Made by a program: the position numbers and the translations under genes. A stretch of DNA of 64,000 bases from Acidobacteria subdivision 13 bacterium RH2 MAG17b (GTDB taxonomy: Bacteria; Acidobacteriota; Terriglobia; UBA7540). Shown here piece after piece: positions 18,382-26,663 of this stretch. Numbering within the stretch: position 1 is the first letter of the stretch; each line of letters begins with the position of its first letter. The stretch covers positions 1 to 64,000 of the forward strand of contig NFUN01000019.1 of the NCBI GenBank assembly GCA_002197525.1. The letters are read 5' to 3'. The notes below the pieces were generated by a model. That model was not told where the DNA came from, ran no database searches, and worked only from the letters and a program-made list of their open reading frames with translations.

Positions 18382-20073
18382 TCAAACGGTCTGCGGTACT
18401 CCCGCCACGTCCGCCATCAGGATGGGCGCGAAATGCATCATCGTGACGCTCGGCTTGCGCCCAACATGCGATTCCGCCATGGCGAGCGCCTCATTCATAT
18501 TGGGCGCCGTCTCCCATCCCATCAGCTTGGCGGCGCGCTTCGATTCCGCTCCAACGCAGATCACCTTGCCCGTGTGCGCGCGGCCGTTTTCGCCCCAATA
18601 CCACATGTAGAACGGATGCACGCCGTGGTAGGCGTTGCCCGTGCGGTACATGCGGATGTAATCGGGGTTGTGCGCGAACTCCGCCTCATACTTCCGCTGC
18701 AGTTCCAAGGAGTCGCGCGTCTCGGGCAGCAGCCGGTGGAAGAATTCGATATAAGACGGATGATGGAGGGGATCAAATTCGTCATAAAGCGGATGGGTGA
18801 TGATGAGTACGCCATTCTTCTTCACCACCGGCATGCCGCGGTACATGTTGTGAAAGTAACCGAGCGCCATCACCTGCACGAGGAGGGGGTTCAGAATAGA
18901 GTTCACATTATATGGGGAAACGAACGGGATGCCATAAACAACCACATCCGACTGCTGGTCCACCGGCACGCAGTACTGCGCGTAGCAGTATGCGAGGGTT
19001 TTCGCGTGGGTAGGCAACGTAGCGCCCGCGTGGACCGCGATCATCGCGTACGGAGCCGGAATGCCGAACAGTATCTTCCTCTTGAGGCTTCGTGAAAGCT
19101 TGCTCAAACCGTGGCGGGTAGCGCTGAACATCATGCGGTCGTAGGCGTTGTGACGGTCTTCGTTCTTTACGAAAAAAGCCATGCGGGGATCGAACATCGC
19201 GTTATTCAGCACCGTCTCGATGTGAAACACTTTCAGGTGATCGTTGATCACCTTGCCGATGCGGTCGCAGGAGCGGCCCATTTCCGACCGCGTGTGGTCG
19301 AAGTATGAATCGCACTTCAGTATCGTCTGGGGTGTGTGATGGGCTTGGAGCGTGGGGTAATCGCAAAGCCCGACTCCCACCGACTTATTGCCGCCATCCA
19401 TGGGTACCAGATTGATGTTCACGTAAATCAAAAGATCGGATTCGGCGGCTCGGCGGTTCAAGCGCACATGCTCGCCATGCTCCGTCACTCCGAGTTCCAC
19501 CATGCCACCAGGAGCCTCGCCGTCGTGGTTGTACAAGCGACCGGGATGATAGGCGCGGAAAATCCGCGAGCCTACCGCATGCTCGATCTCCGGTGCGGTC
19601 ATGCGGCGGTGAAACGAGGTCGCAACGATGATGTGGACGTCGTCAACACCCTTGGCGGCGAGCAACTCGAGCACGATCGTCAGGACGGACTCCCGGACAT
19701 CCGGGCGCTTCATGGGCGGCAGCGGCAAAGAAATGTCATCTATGGCGATAGTCGCCTTCATGCCCGGCTTGAGGAGAGACTCGAGCGGCTCCATGCCTTC
19801 CGGGTGGTCTAGCGCGTAGCGGATGGCGGCAAGGCGGTCGCGGAGGCCTGGGATGGTGGGCTTTGGGTAAACCACGCGGGCGCCTGCCGGCATTTCCACT
19901 TCGAGCAGATCCTCGCCGTACCACATCAGCCGCGGGCGCGAGCTGGATTCAAGATGTACTACACACCCGTCAGGAGAAACTAACGCATCACGGCCCACCG
20001 CATTCGGCGCGGGATCGGTGGATTCGAGGATTTGGTCGAGCGCCTTGTGCGGCACGTCAAGATACGTGGACAT
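18382..20073 (-). CDS. DUF2088 (LarA-like) protein, atypical active site
   Basis: 563 residues, longer than lactate racemase (about 420-430). LarA features in order: [23 protein letters not shown] (keeps the first catalytic histidine), [10 protein letters not shown], then [13 protein letters not shown]. LarA normally has Asn-Lys (cofactor-anchoring lysine) and a later Glu-Pro-His (nickel ligand); here the matching places read Asn-Arg and LVPMDGG, so the nickel-pincer ligands seem lost. That comparison is from memory of the family. The start at 20073 is preferred over 20127 because GCGAGGA precedes it. It overlaps the HAD gene by 17 bp. Function unknown; lactate racemase activity is doubtful. 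Confidence 0.7.
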   Translation of the reverse strand: MSTYLDVPHKALDQILESTDPAPNAVGRDALVSPDGCVVHLESSSRPRLMWYGEDLLEVEMPAGARVVYPKPTIPGLRDRLAAIRYALDHPEGMEPLESLLKPGMKATIAIDDISLPLPPMKRPDVRESVLTIVLELLAAKGVDDVHIIVATSFHRRMTAPEIEHAVGSRIFRAYHPGRLYNHDGEAPGGMVELGVTEHGEHVRLNRRAAESDLLIYVNINLVPMDGGNKSVGVGLCDYPTLQAHHTPQTILKCDSYFDHTRSEMGRSCDRIGKVINDHLKVFHIETVLNNAMFDPRMAFFVKNEDRHNAYDRMMFSATRHGLSKLSRSLKRKILFGIPAPYAMIAVHAGATLPTHAKTLAYCYAQYCVPVDQQSDVVVYGIPFVSPYNVNSILNPLLVQVMALGYFHNMYRGMPVVKKNGVLIITHPLYDEFDPLHHPSYIEFFHRLLPETRDSLELQRKYEAEFAHNPDYIRMYRTGNAYHGVHPFYMWYWGENGRAHTGKVICVGAESKRAAKLMGWETAPNMNEALAMAESHVGRKPSVTMMHFAPILMADVAGVPQTV

Positions 20074-20782
20074 GATTTCCTCGCTCCACTCCCGGCTTGC
20101 TCCGGCCCTGGCGGCCGAGTTCGACAATCGGCCAGCCTCGCGCCTTCGCCACTTTCCTGAGCCGCGCGTCGGGGTTGACGGCGGACGGCTTTCCCACAGC
20201 CTCGAGCATGGGAACGTCGGAAAAACTATCCGAGTACGCCTTTGCCTGCGCGAGTTCGGCGCGATGATTCTGGCATTCCTTCTCCATCACCTCAACTTTT
20301 CCCTCTTCGGCAAGCAAGGGCTGCGCCACTTCTCCGGTGGCGACGCCGTTTTCAAAGATAAGTGAATTGCACACGAGCCCGTCAAAACCGAAGTAACGCA
20401 CCACCGGAGCCAAAATTGAACCGATCTCACCCGTCACCAAAACCACGCGAAAACCCTGTTGCCGGTCCTGCTGAACCAAATCGAGCGCTCCGGGGTATAT
20501 GCCGGGGCGTATCACCCGCTCAAAAAGTTCTTCCGACTGCTGTTCGAGCCAGGCGCGGCTCACACCACGATATTCACGGAAGAAAACCTGGTTGAAAAGC
20601 CGCCGGGAAAGGCGGTCCAGCAAGAGATAGGTGGGAACACTCGAAATGAGCCTCAAGTTCTTCCACGTCGACATGGCGCGCGAAGGCAGGCGCTGAATCA
20701 GGGAGGCGTAACGAGTAACGATGTTGCTCGCCACGAGCGTTCCGTCAAAATCGTAAAAGGCGATTCGCACTGTTTCCTTCAT
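20057..20782 (-). CDS. HAD-IB family phosphatase
   Basis: 241 residues. HAD motif I is DFDGTLV (residues about 10-16), motif II VLVTGE, and motif IV YSDSFSDVPML; the helical cap lies between the first two. This is the SerB-like HAD-IB layout, whose members remove phosphate from serine, lipid-linked or small metabolites. Coupled to the DUF2088 gene by overlap and 285 bp downstream of the PlsY paralogue, it may act on a lysophosphatidate or phosphatidylglycerophosphate-like intermediate, but this rests on context only. Confidence 0.8.
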   Translation of the reverse strand: MKETVRIAFYDFDGTLVASNIVTRYASLIQRLPSRAMSTWKNLRLISSVPTYLLLDRLSRRLFNQVFFREYRGVSRAWLEQQSEELFERVIRPGIYPGALDLVQQDRQQGFRVVLVTGEIGSILAPVVRYFGFDGLVCNSLIFENGVATGEVAQPLLAEEGKVEVMEKECQNHRAELAQAKAYSDSFSDVPMLEAVGKPSAVNPDARLRKVAKARGWPIVELGRQGRSKPGVERGNHVHVS

Positions 20783-20794
20783 CTCTCATGTTCG

Positions 20795-20883
20795 TTGGGT
20801 GGCGCATCCATATCGGTTTGTGCGATGTATGCGATTTAATTCACGTTCGCAGACATCGAAAAGCTCCGATGTCTGCGCCACCC
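20795..20883. repeat. GGGTGGCGCA-bounded hairpin repeat
   Basis: It begins GGGTGGCGCATCCATATCGG and ends with the complementary CCGATGTCTGCGCCACCC. An inner 11-bp stem CGCAGACATCG/CGATGTCTGCG lies at 20848-20858/20867-20877. Related pieces occur at about 29180, 31850, 52065 and 53010. It lies between the HAD and PlsY genes and could form RNA structure in the operon transcript. Confidence 0.6.
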
Positions 20884-20950
20884 GATTTCGTATAGCCATT
20901 TGAGCCTCGCTACACTAACGAGGCTCCGCCTCAGACCGCCGAAGCATGGC

Positions 20951-21020
20951 CCCCTCACCCGTCCCGCTACGCAGTCCACCCTCTCCCCCGGCTGGGGGAG
21001 AGGGTCTGGGAGTGAGGGGG
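20951..21020. repeat. CCCCTCACCC...GTGAGGGG hairpin repeat
   Basis: The inner arms ACCCTCTCCCCC (20978-20989) and GGGGGAGAGGGT (20994-21005) pair perfectly over 12 bp with a GGCT loop; outer CCCCTCAC and GTGAGGGG also pair. A closely related hairpin forms the core of the element at 47217-47364. It sits 47 bp from the PlsY stop and could also lower read-through. Confidence 0.65.
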
Positions 21021-21067
21021 CGGCGCAAACTTAACTCATTCACATCCAGTTTCGCAACTCTAGGATT

Positions 21068-21661
21068 CTAGCTTTGCGCGGTGGCCGCCTCCCGCCGCTC
21101 GCCGATATGAGCAAGGTTTTTCTTGTGCCGCCAAAACAGAAAGGCGGTCACGCCGGCGGCGCACAACCAGTCATCCCGTCCTTCAAAAAAAACCATCATC
21201 ACCACGAACAGCGCCCAGGCAGAGAGCGAAGCGATGGCGCCTGCTTCTTTCAACTTCAACATCTTGCTACCCGCCACTCGCGTGGCCGCGAAAAAGGCCA
21301 GGGCGATGGCAGCGTAGACCGGATAGAGCACCAGCATCACACCCGCCGAAGTGGCGATGCCCTTGCCTCCATTGAACTTCAGAAAGGGCGAATAACAGTG
21401 CCCGAGAATAGCGGCAAATCCAAAAAGCCAATCCTGCCAGACGGCGGTCGCGCCGTGGCGCACCAACAGCAGAGCCACAATGCCCTTGCCCATGTCCCCG
21501 ATCAACGCCACGAGCGCGCGCGGCACGCTCACGCGCAGCACGTTGTTGAACCCTGGATTGCCCGAGCCCACCTTGCGGATGTCAACACCGGAGCCCGCCA
21601 TGGCCAGCACGGCGAAGGGGATCGAACCGCAAGCAAAACATATTAGAATTCGAATCAGCAT
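21068..21661 (-). CDS. PlsY-type glycerol-3-phosphate acyltransferase paralogue
   Basis: 197 residues, five or so membrane helices. The three PlsY motifs are present but altered: motif 1 GSIPF...DIRKVGSGNPGFNNVLR (usual form GSGNIGATN), motif 2 GDMGKG, motif 3 GHCYSPFLKFNGGKGIAT (usually Phe-Pro in place of Tyr-Ser). PlsY moves an acyl group from acyl-phosphate to glycerol-3-phosphate to start phospholipid synthesis. The divergent motif 1 and its place after an acyl-activating fusion gene suggest a specialised paralogue, not the housekeeping enzyme. The start at 21661 puts 10 residues before GSIPF, as is usual; 21715 is the alternative. Confidence 0.85.
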   Translation of the reverse strand: MLIRILICFACGSIPFAVLAMAGSGVDIRKVGSGNPGFNNVLRVSVPRALVALIGDMGKGIVALLLVRHGATAVWQDWLFGFAAILGHCYSPFLKFNGGKGIATSAGVMLVLYPVYAAIALAFFAATRVAGSKMLKLKEAGAIASLSAWALFVVMMVFFEGRDDWLCAAGVTAFLFWRHKKNLAHIGERREAATAQS

Positions 21662-21726
21662 AACGACCGGCGTCTCCACCGGTTTCTTTCGGTGCTGAGC
21701 ACAGTGCCGCACCATCGTTCAATCCA

Positions 21727-24573
21727 TCAACCGGAAAGTTTCGCCAGGGATTCCCGGACGAATTCCCGCAATTGAGTCATGTCTTCCCTGCCGCCGGACT
21801 CCGGCTGAATCGCGTCGCCAATCACGAGTTTTGGAGATGCGTCCCGTCCCGGCTCACCGGAGCTTTCCAGTCCGATCTGTGAGCTGCGAACCTTTGCCTC
21901 CCATTCTCCGTCCGGCCACAGGATACCTTCGGTTCCCTGGAACCGAACCGGGCGTATCGGCGTGGAAGCCGAAGTAGCAGCATGGAACGCTTCCAGCCGG
22001 AAGCGCGAACGGGTGGGCGGAGCGCCTACTGGTCCGTCCGGAAACACCAGCACCGGGCAGCCGCGCTCAAGCGTCTGCTGAATCCGTTCCCGCAAAGTTC
22101 CGCCCGGCGGAGAGTCCGCGCTTGAGACTGCCAGAACCAGCAGCGGCTCCAGCAAAAAACAGGCTGCTGGCGGCAAATCGCGAAGCACGCGAGCGTCGGC
22201 AAAACGAAACCATCCGGGGAGGTACGCCGCTGCCACCAGCGGATCGAGATGCCCAGCGCGGTTTGAAATCCAGACCGCGGGTCCGCCGCGGACCGCTTGC
22301 AGTTTCTCCACCACGCGCACCGAGTGGCCACCCAGCCGCAAAATGACCCGCGCGGAGACCCGCGCAATAAAAGCGGAAGATCGCTCTCCCGGAGCCAGCC
22401 GCACCGCGAGACCGCCGAGTCTCGCCACGGTGCCGAAACTCGCGGCACGATAGGCGCGATGCAATCGAGCTGCTGCGTTTCGCGCGCCAAGCCTCAGCCA
22501 ATTGCGAGAGTTCTCCAGCCACAGACGGGCCATTTGCACCCACGGGCGGCGCTTGCTGCCCATGAGCTGGCCGTTCAGGTAAAGCGCCCGGGTAGCGTTA
22601 CGGCGAATCTTGCCGCTGCTGGTTTTGGGAACGATCTGCGGCTCGACCAGCACCACCTTATCCGGAGGGATTCCGAGAACCGCATCCACCCTTTTGACAA
22701 TCTCTTCTTCGATCCGCCGCAGTTCTTCAGGCCTGGCAGCGCGCGTTTCCGCGACCACCACCAGCCGCTCCGTGCCGGTCTGCGGGTCCAAGGCGCCGAA
22801 CGCAGCCACGCAGCCTTTGCGCACACCGGCGACTTCCGCCGCCGCCGCTTCGATTTCTTGGGGAATAATGTTGCGGCCCGATTTGATGATGCAATCCTTC
22901 AGCCGCCCGGTGACGTAAAGCTCGCCGCCTGCCCAATAACCGAGATCGCCCGAATCCATCCATCCGTCCGCTGTGATGACGGCAGCGCTGGCCGCAGGAT
23001 TGCGATAATAACCCGCTGTCCGCGAAGGCCCACGGAAGAATATCCGCCCTTGCACGCGTTCTCCCAGCTCCCGGCCCTCCTCATCGAGAACCTTCACTTC
23101 ATGGCCGCGCATGGGCCGTCCGTTTGCGACAAAGCGCAGAACGTTCGTCTCGCCGGGAGGGGCGGGCGCAGCCTTACCTTCGGATTCGAAGAGTTCGCGC
23201 CTGATCGTATCAATCACCGGGACGCGATTCATGGGAGTGAACGTGAGCGCCACGGAAGATTCAGCCAGACCGTAACAGGGCACAAAACTTTCCGCGCGGA
23301 AGCCGTAAGGCTTGAAGCGCTCTGCAAATCGCGCCAGAGTGTCTGGCAAGACGGCTTCGCCGGCGTTAATGGCCACTCGCCAACGGCTCAGGTCCAGCCC
23401 TTCGAGCACCGCATCCGGAATCTTGCGCGCGCATAGCTCGTAGGAAAAGTTTGGCGCCGGGCACAGCGACCCGCGCGAGTCATTCATGGCCCAAAGCCAA
23501 CGCTCCGGGCGGCTCAGGAAAGCGAGCGGCGACATCAGCGTGATTGGCGCGCCCTGATACACGCTGAAAAGCCAGGAGCCGATCAGTCCCATGTCGTGAT
23601 AGAGCGGCAGCCAACTCACCACAATGTCGTCCCGCCGGAACTGGACGGATTCGCCGATGCCGCGCACATTGGCAAGCACATTCGAGTGCGTCAGCACGAC
23701 GCCTTTCGGATCACCCGTGCTGCCTGACGTGTACTGAATGAAGGCGATTTCGGCGGGCTCGACGCCGTGCGAAGGAAGCCGCGCTCCGCTGCCCGCAAGC
23801 GCTTCCACGCTCGTCACCTCAATGAGGCTCGGAATGCTGAGCCGCATGATCTGCGAAACGGCGCGAACGCGGTCAAAGCTGATCAGGAAGCGGACCTCCG
23901 CATTGCGCAGGATCAGGACTTGGCGGCGCACGTACTCTTCGATCTTATCAGGGCGCGCCGGAGGATAAATGGGAACGGCCACGCCGCCCGCGAGCATGAC
24001 GCCGAAGAACGCGTAGAAAAAATCGGCGCAGGTGGGCAACATGATGGCCACCGTCTCGTCCGGCCGCAGTCCCGCGTCACGCAGACCGCCTGCCACTCGC
24101 GAGGCCGTTTCAAGCAACTGCCCGTAAGTGATGTCCCGGCCCGATTCCTCTTCGAGAAGGTGAATCTGCACGCGGTCAGGCTCAATCTGGGCGTGATGGC
24201 GCAGAACCTCCGGCCAGCTCCGGGCAGCGGCCGGAGCTTCCGGCGCGTCGCGGGCGGGCTGAACGATGCGGTAGCGCTCTTGGCGACCCGCCGCCTTGTC
24301 CCCATCGAAAATCGCGCGCGCCCAATCGCCGGGCGTTTCCGCCTCCTGCGCCGCTTCTTCCGGAAGCCGGGTCTTGAAGCGCGCTTCAAGGCGCACGAGC
24401 AATTCCACCCGCTCCAGGCTGCCCAGGCCCAAATCACGGTCGAGCAGCGAATTCATGGAGAGGCTTTCCGCCGCCCGCTCCGATCCCAGCTCAAGCAGCA
24501 GTTCCCGGATCACCTCCAAGATTTGCCCTTCGACGGAATCGGATTCAATCTGCTGTTTTGGAACAGTTGGCAT
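21727..24573 (-). CDS. ACP / acyl-AMP ligase / PlsC-like fusion protein
   Basis: 948 residues in three parts. Residues 1-95 are an acyl carrier protein with phosphopantetheine serine in LGLGSLERVELL (about S52). Residues about 115-700 are an AMP-forming acyl ligase (YTSGSTGDPKGVVLTHSN near 276, GWMDSGDLGYW, KTSSGKIRR). From about 745 is a PlsC-like acyltransferase: NRAGHLDPL stands where the family has N-H-x-S-x-x-D, so the catalytic histidine is arginine and the serine glycine, and FPDGPVG replaces FPEGTRS. Such a protein would load a fatty acid onto its own ACP for reduction or transfer. Domain content recalls myxobacterial ether-lipid enzyme ElbD. The start at 24573 begins the ACP fold; upstream sequence is repeats. 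Confidence 0.85.
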   Translation of the reverse strand: MPTVPKQQIESDSVEGQILEVIRELLLELGSERAAESLSMNSLLDRDLGLGSLERVELLVRLEARFKTRLPEEAAQEAETPGDWARAIFDGDKAAGRQERYRIVQPARDAPEAPAAARSWPEVLRHHAQIEPDRVQIHLLEEESGRDITYGQLLETASRVAGGLRDAGLRPDETVAIMLPTCADFFYAFFGVMLAGGVAVPIYPPARPDKIEEYVRRQVLILRNAEVRFLISFDRVRAVSQIMRLSIPSLIEVTSVEALAGSGARLPSHGVEPAEIAFIQYTSGSTGDPKGVVLTHSNVLANVRGIGESVQFRRDDIVVSWLPLYHDMGLIGSWLFSVYQGAPITLMSPLAFLSRPERWLWAMNDSRGSLCPAPNFSYELCARKIPDAVLEGLDLSRWRVAINAGEAVLPDTLARFAERFKPYGFRAESFVPCYGLAESSVALTFTPMNRVPVIDTIRRELFESEGKAAPAPPGETNVLRFVANGRPMRGHEVKVLDEEGRELGERVQGRIFFRGPSRTAGYYRNPAASAAVITADGWMDSGDLGYWAGGELYVTGRLKDCIIKSGRNIIPQEIEAAAAEVAGVRKGCVAAFGALDPQTGTERLVVVAETRAARPEELRRIEEEIVKRVDAVLGIPPDKVVLVEPQIVPKTSSGKIRRNATRALYLNGQLMGSKRRPWVQMARLWLENSRNWLRLGARNAAARLHRAYRAASFGTVARLGGLAVRLAPGERSSAFIARVSARVILRLGGHSVRVVEKLQAVRGGPAVWISNRAGHLDPLVAAAYLPGWFRFADARVLRDLPPAACFLLEPLLVLAVSSADSPPGGTLRERIQQTLERGCPVLVFPDGPVGAPPTRSRFRLEAFHAATSASTPIRPVRFQGTEGILWPDGEWEAKVRSSQIGLESSGEPGRDASPKLVIGDAIQPESGGREDMTQLREFVRESLAKLSG

Positions 24574-24911
24574 GGAATGGTTTGTCTTTCGCGACGCGTT
24601 CTGCGGCTGTGCCGCTTGCTGTGCGGAAAGGCTTCGCCTTTCCGGCGCCCGGCAATCCTTCCCAACCTGGTTTTCTTTGGGCGCGAAGGCTGAGCCTTCG
24701 CGCCCAAAGAAAATTATAAGAATGTGCGTCCATGGCCGGAAAGCCATAGGCATTCCGCACAACGGGGCGGCGCAGCCGCTCCCACATCGGAATGTGCGCT
24801 AATGGACGGGCTTGCGGTGAGGCGGCGATGCTGCAACCGTGAACCCCTCACCCAACTTACCAGTTTGCCATGAGACAGATGAGATTCATGAAACTGTTTT
24901 TTTTCGACGGC
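24574..24911. other. Palindrome-rich gap in the acyl-lipid operon
   Basis: The gap carries the 21-bp-arm palindrome at 24671-24713, a hairpin CGGAAAGGC-TTC-GCCTTTCCG at 24624-24644, and GTGCG-type inverted words around 24723-24800. The ligase reading frame runs through part of it without a stop, but the translation is of repeat type, not protein-like. No ribosome site of note precedes 24573. Confidence 0.55.
24671..24713. repeat. 43-bp perfect palindrome, 21-bp arms
   Basis: 24671-24691 and 24693-24713 are exact reverse complements with a single G between them; the arm starts TTTTCTTTGGGCGCGAAGG. In transcripts from the minus strand the hairpin is followed by GG-rich sequence, not a T-run; its own T-run is in the stem. 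It lies about 100 bp before the ligase start and about 200 bp after the reductase stop, so it could tune expression between the two. Confidence 0.8.
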
Positions 24912-26486
24912 TCAGATGCTAAAGGTCCAGTCCCGGACGGCCTCAGGCTGAACCCATTTTTCGATCCCGGCGATCTGGTGGTGAATCCAATAGCGCTCCC
25001 AATCAATCTGCTCCGGTTGCCAAGAAAGCCGTTCCCGGTCGCTCGGGGCAAGAGCGGAGTAGGCGGCGCGGATATTTTCCGACTCGAAGACGTAACGGTT
25101 CTGCAACACAAAGGGCAGGTACTGCTCAAGCGTCTGTTCGCGGAATTTGGCTTGCAAATCGAGCTTGCGCAACTCCGCCGACCAGCTAGCTAGCCATTTT
25201 CCCCCCGGCAATCCCGCCTTTTCAAGAGCAGTCTGGCCGCCCGCTAGCCAACGCTGAGAGCGCGCGATATTACCCTGCAGGCGAAGCCGGCGAGATCGAG
25301 CATCCTCAGCCGAGACAAACCGGGCCTTGCCTCCTCGCCGCGCACCGCCCAGCCAGTCCATGAACCGCCGCCCCAGCGCTCCGTTTCCATTGCGTGCGCC
25401 GCGCCTTCGCGCCTCTCGATCCAGCAGCTCCACAATGGCGCCAAGGGTGCACGGATTCACATCCGCCGAGCCAAGTTGGTAAACCGCCCGATGCCGCTTT
25501 TGAAGCAGCAGCGAAGCCACCGCAAGAATTGCCGCCGCTGTCATATCCACCGGGACAATTTCGAGCGGCGCATCTTCCCGCACCGGCCAATCCTTGAGTC
25601 CACCGAGCGCCATTAGAACGAGCGGCGCGGCGGTGCGGCCGCCCTCAATCCAGCCGGGAAAAGGAAATTGCCAGGCACTCTCCACAATGGCCGGACGGAC
25701 GATTGCGTACTCCAGGCCCGGCGCCGAAGCGATGATCTGTTCGCCGAGACTCTTGGAATAAGTGTAAGTGTTCACCCATCCCCAGTCCGCGGCTCGCTGC
25801 CTGCCGAGCGCAGTCAGCCGTTGGGCCAGCTCCCGGGAACGGCGGCCCTCCGCAGCGCCGTTCGAGCCTTCTGACTCATAAATCTGGCGGATAATCTCTC
25901 GCGCGCGCTGAATCTCTTCGGCGTGATTGAAGCGCTGGTCCTCCGGACCGCGACGGTGAGGGTAGAAACCGGGAATCGGTTCGGTTTCCTCAACCAGCCC
26001 GTCCCTCTCGCCAGAAACAAAGGCCGTCGAAACGTGCAGCAGCGGCGCTCCGAGGCTTTGCGCGAACTCGACGACATTCGCCACTCCATCGACGTTCGAG
26101 CTGAAGGAGTCATCGAGCGGAGGAAAGAAGTCCACTCGGCCGGCGCAATTCAGCACCAGCCCGACGCGCCCTGCGAGGCGTCCGCAATCCGCCGCATCCA
26201 GACCGCATCGCGGCGCGCTGATGTCCCCGGACCATAGGGTGATCCGGCTGTCCAGAAACTCCCTGCCCTTCGCGGCGGCAATCCCGGAAAGCGCCGGAGA
26301 TGCCAGCACCTCATCGGCGAAGCGCTGGGCAGCGGACAAATCCGCTCGCGGACGAACCAAAATGTGGAGGTGTTTAAGGTTCGGGTACCGGTCCAGAAGC
26401 ATTCCCAGGATCACTTTCCCCAGGAAGCCGTTGGCCCCGGTCAGAAAAAGCTCGCGTTCTTGGAATATTTGACTGGATTCGGTCAA
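24912..26486 (-). CDS. Fatty acyl reductase (male-sterility/NAD_binding_4 type)
   Basis: 524 residues from a TTG start at 26486. LFLTGANGFLGK near residue 10 is the NADPH site, HVSTAFVSG and YTYSKSLGEQ carry the active Ser/Tyr/Lys, and VRPAIVESAWQFPFPGW is a family signature; the C-terminal 150 residues are the extra fatty-acyl-reductase domain. The enzyme reduces an acyl-CoA or acyl-ACP to aldehyde or alcohol. It is first in the operon with the ACP-ligase fusion, so its substrate is probably the acyl-ACP made there, giving fatty alcohols for ether lipids or wax esters. No ATG fits; AGGGG lies 6 bases before the TTG. Longer frames would run into the permease promoter. Confidence 0.8.
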   Translation of the reverse strand: MTESSQIFQERELFLTGANGFLGKVILGMLLDRYPNLKHLHILVRPRADLSAAQRFADEVLASPALSGIAAAKGREFLDSRITLWSGDISAPRCGLDAADCGRLAGRVGLVLNCAGRVDFFPPLDDSFSSNVDGVANVVEFAQSLGAPLLHVSTAFVSGERDGLVEETEPIPGFYPHRRGPEDQRFNHAEEIQRAREIIRQIYESEGSNGAAEGRRSRELAQRLTALGRQRAADWGWVNTYTYSKSLGEQIIASAPGLEYAIVRPAIVESAWQFPFPGWIEGGRTAAPLVLMALGGLKDWPVREDAPLEIVPVDMTAAAILAVASLLLQKRHRAVYQLGSADVNPCTLGAIVELLDREARRRGARNGNGALGRRFMDWLGGARRGGKARFVSAEDARSRRLRLQGNIARSQRWLAGGQTALEKAGLPGGKWLASWSAELRKLDLQAKFREQTLEQYLPFVLQNRYVFESENIRAAYSALAPSDRERLSWQPEQIDWERYWIHHQIAGIEKWVQPEAVRDWTFSI

Positions 26487-26663
26487 CAGCGCCCCTATGC
26501 AATGAAGGAATGTTATCGACCGCGTTCGGCGCTTGTCAAGGCTGGATGCGCCGGACGCGCTTCTTTCGGGATTCCCGGCCGCAGGTGTCTTATACTTCGG
26601 TATCGGCGGAGCGGCCATCAACGGGGTGCGCGCCCTGGGGCCGAAGACGAAACGCAGGGTATC

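Noticed and set aside
18382-20073. Straight annotation as lactate racemase LarA
   Set aside because: Key cofactor-lysine and nickel-histidine positions appear substituted, and the protein is much longer than LarA.
24574-24762. N-terminal extension of the ACP-ligase protein to 1011 residues
   Set aside because: The added 63 residues are translated from the palindromic repeats and have no family match; the ACP fold begins just after ATG 24573.
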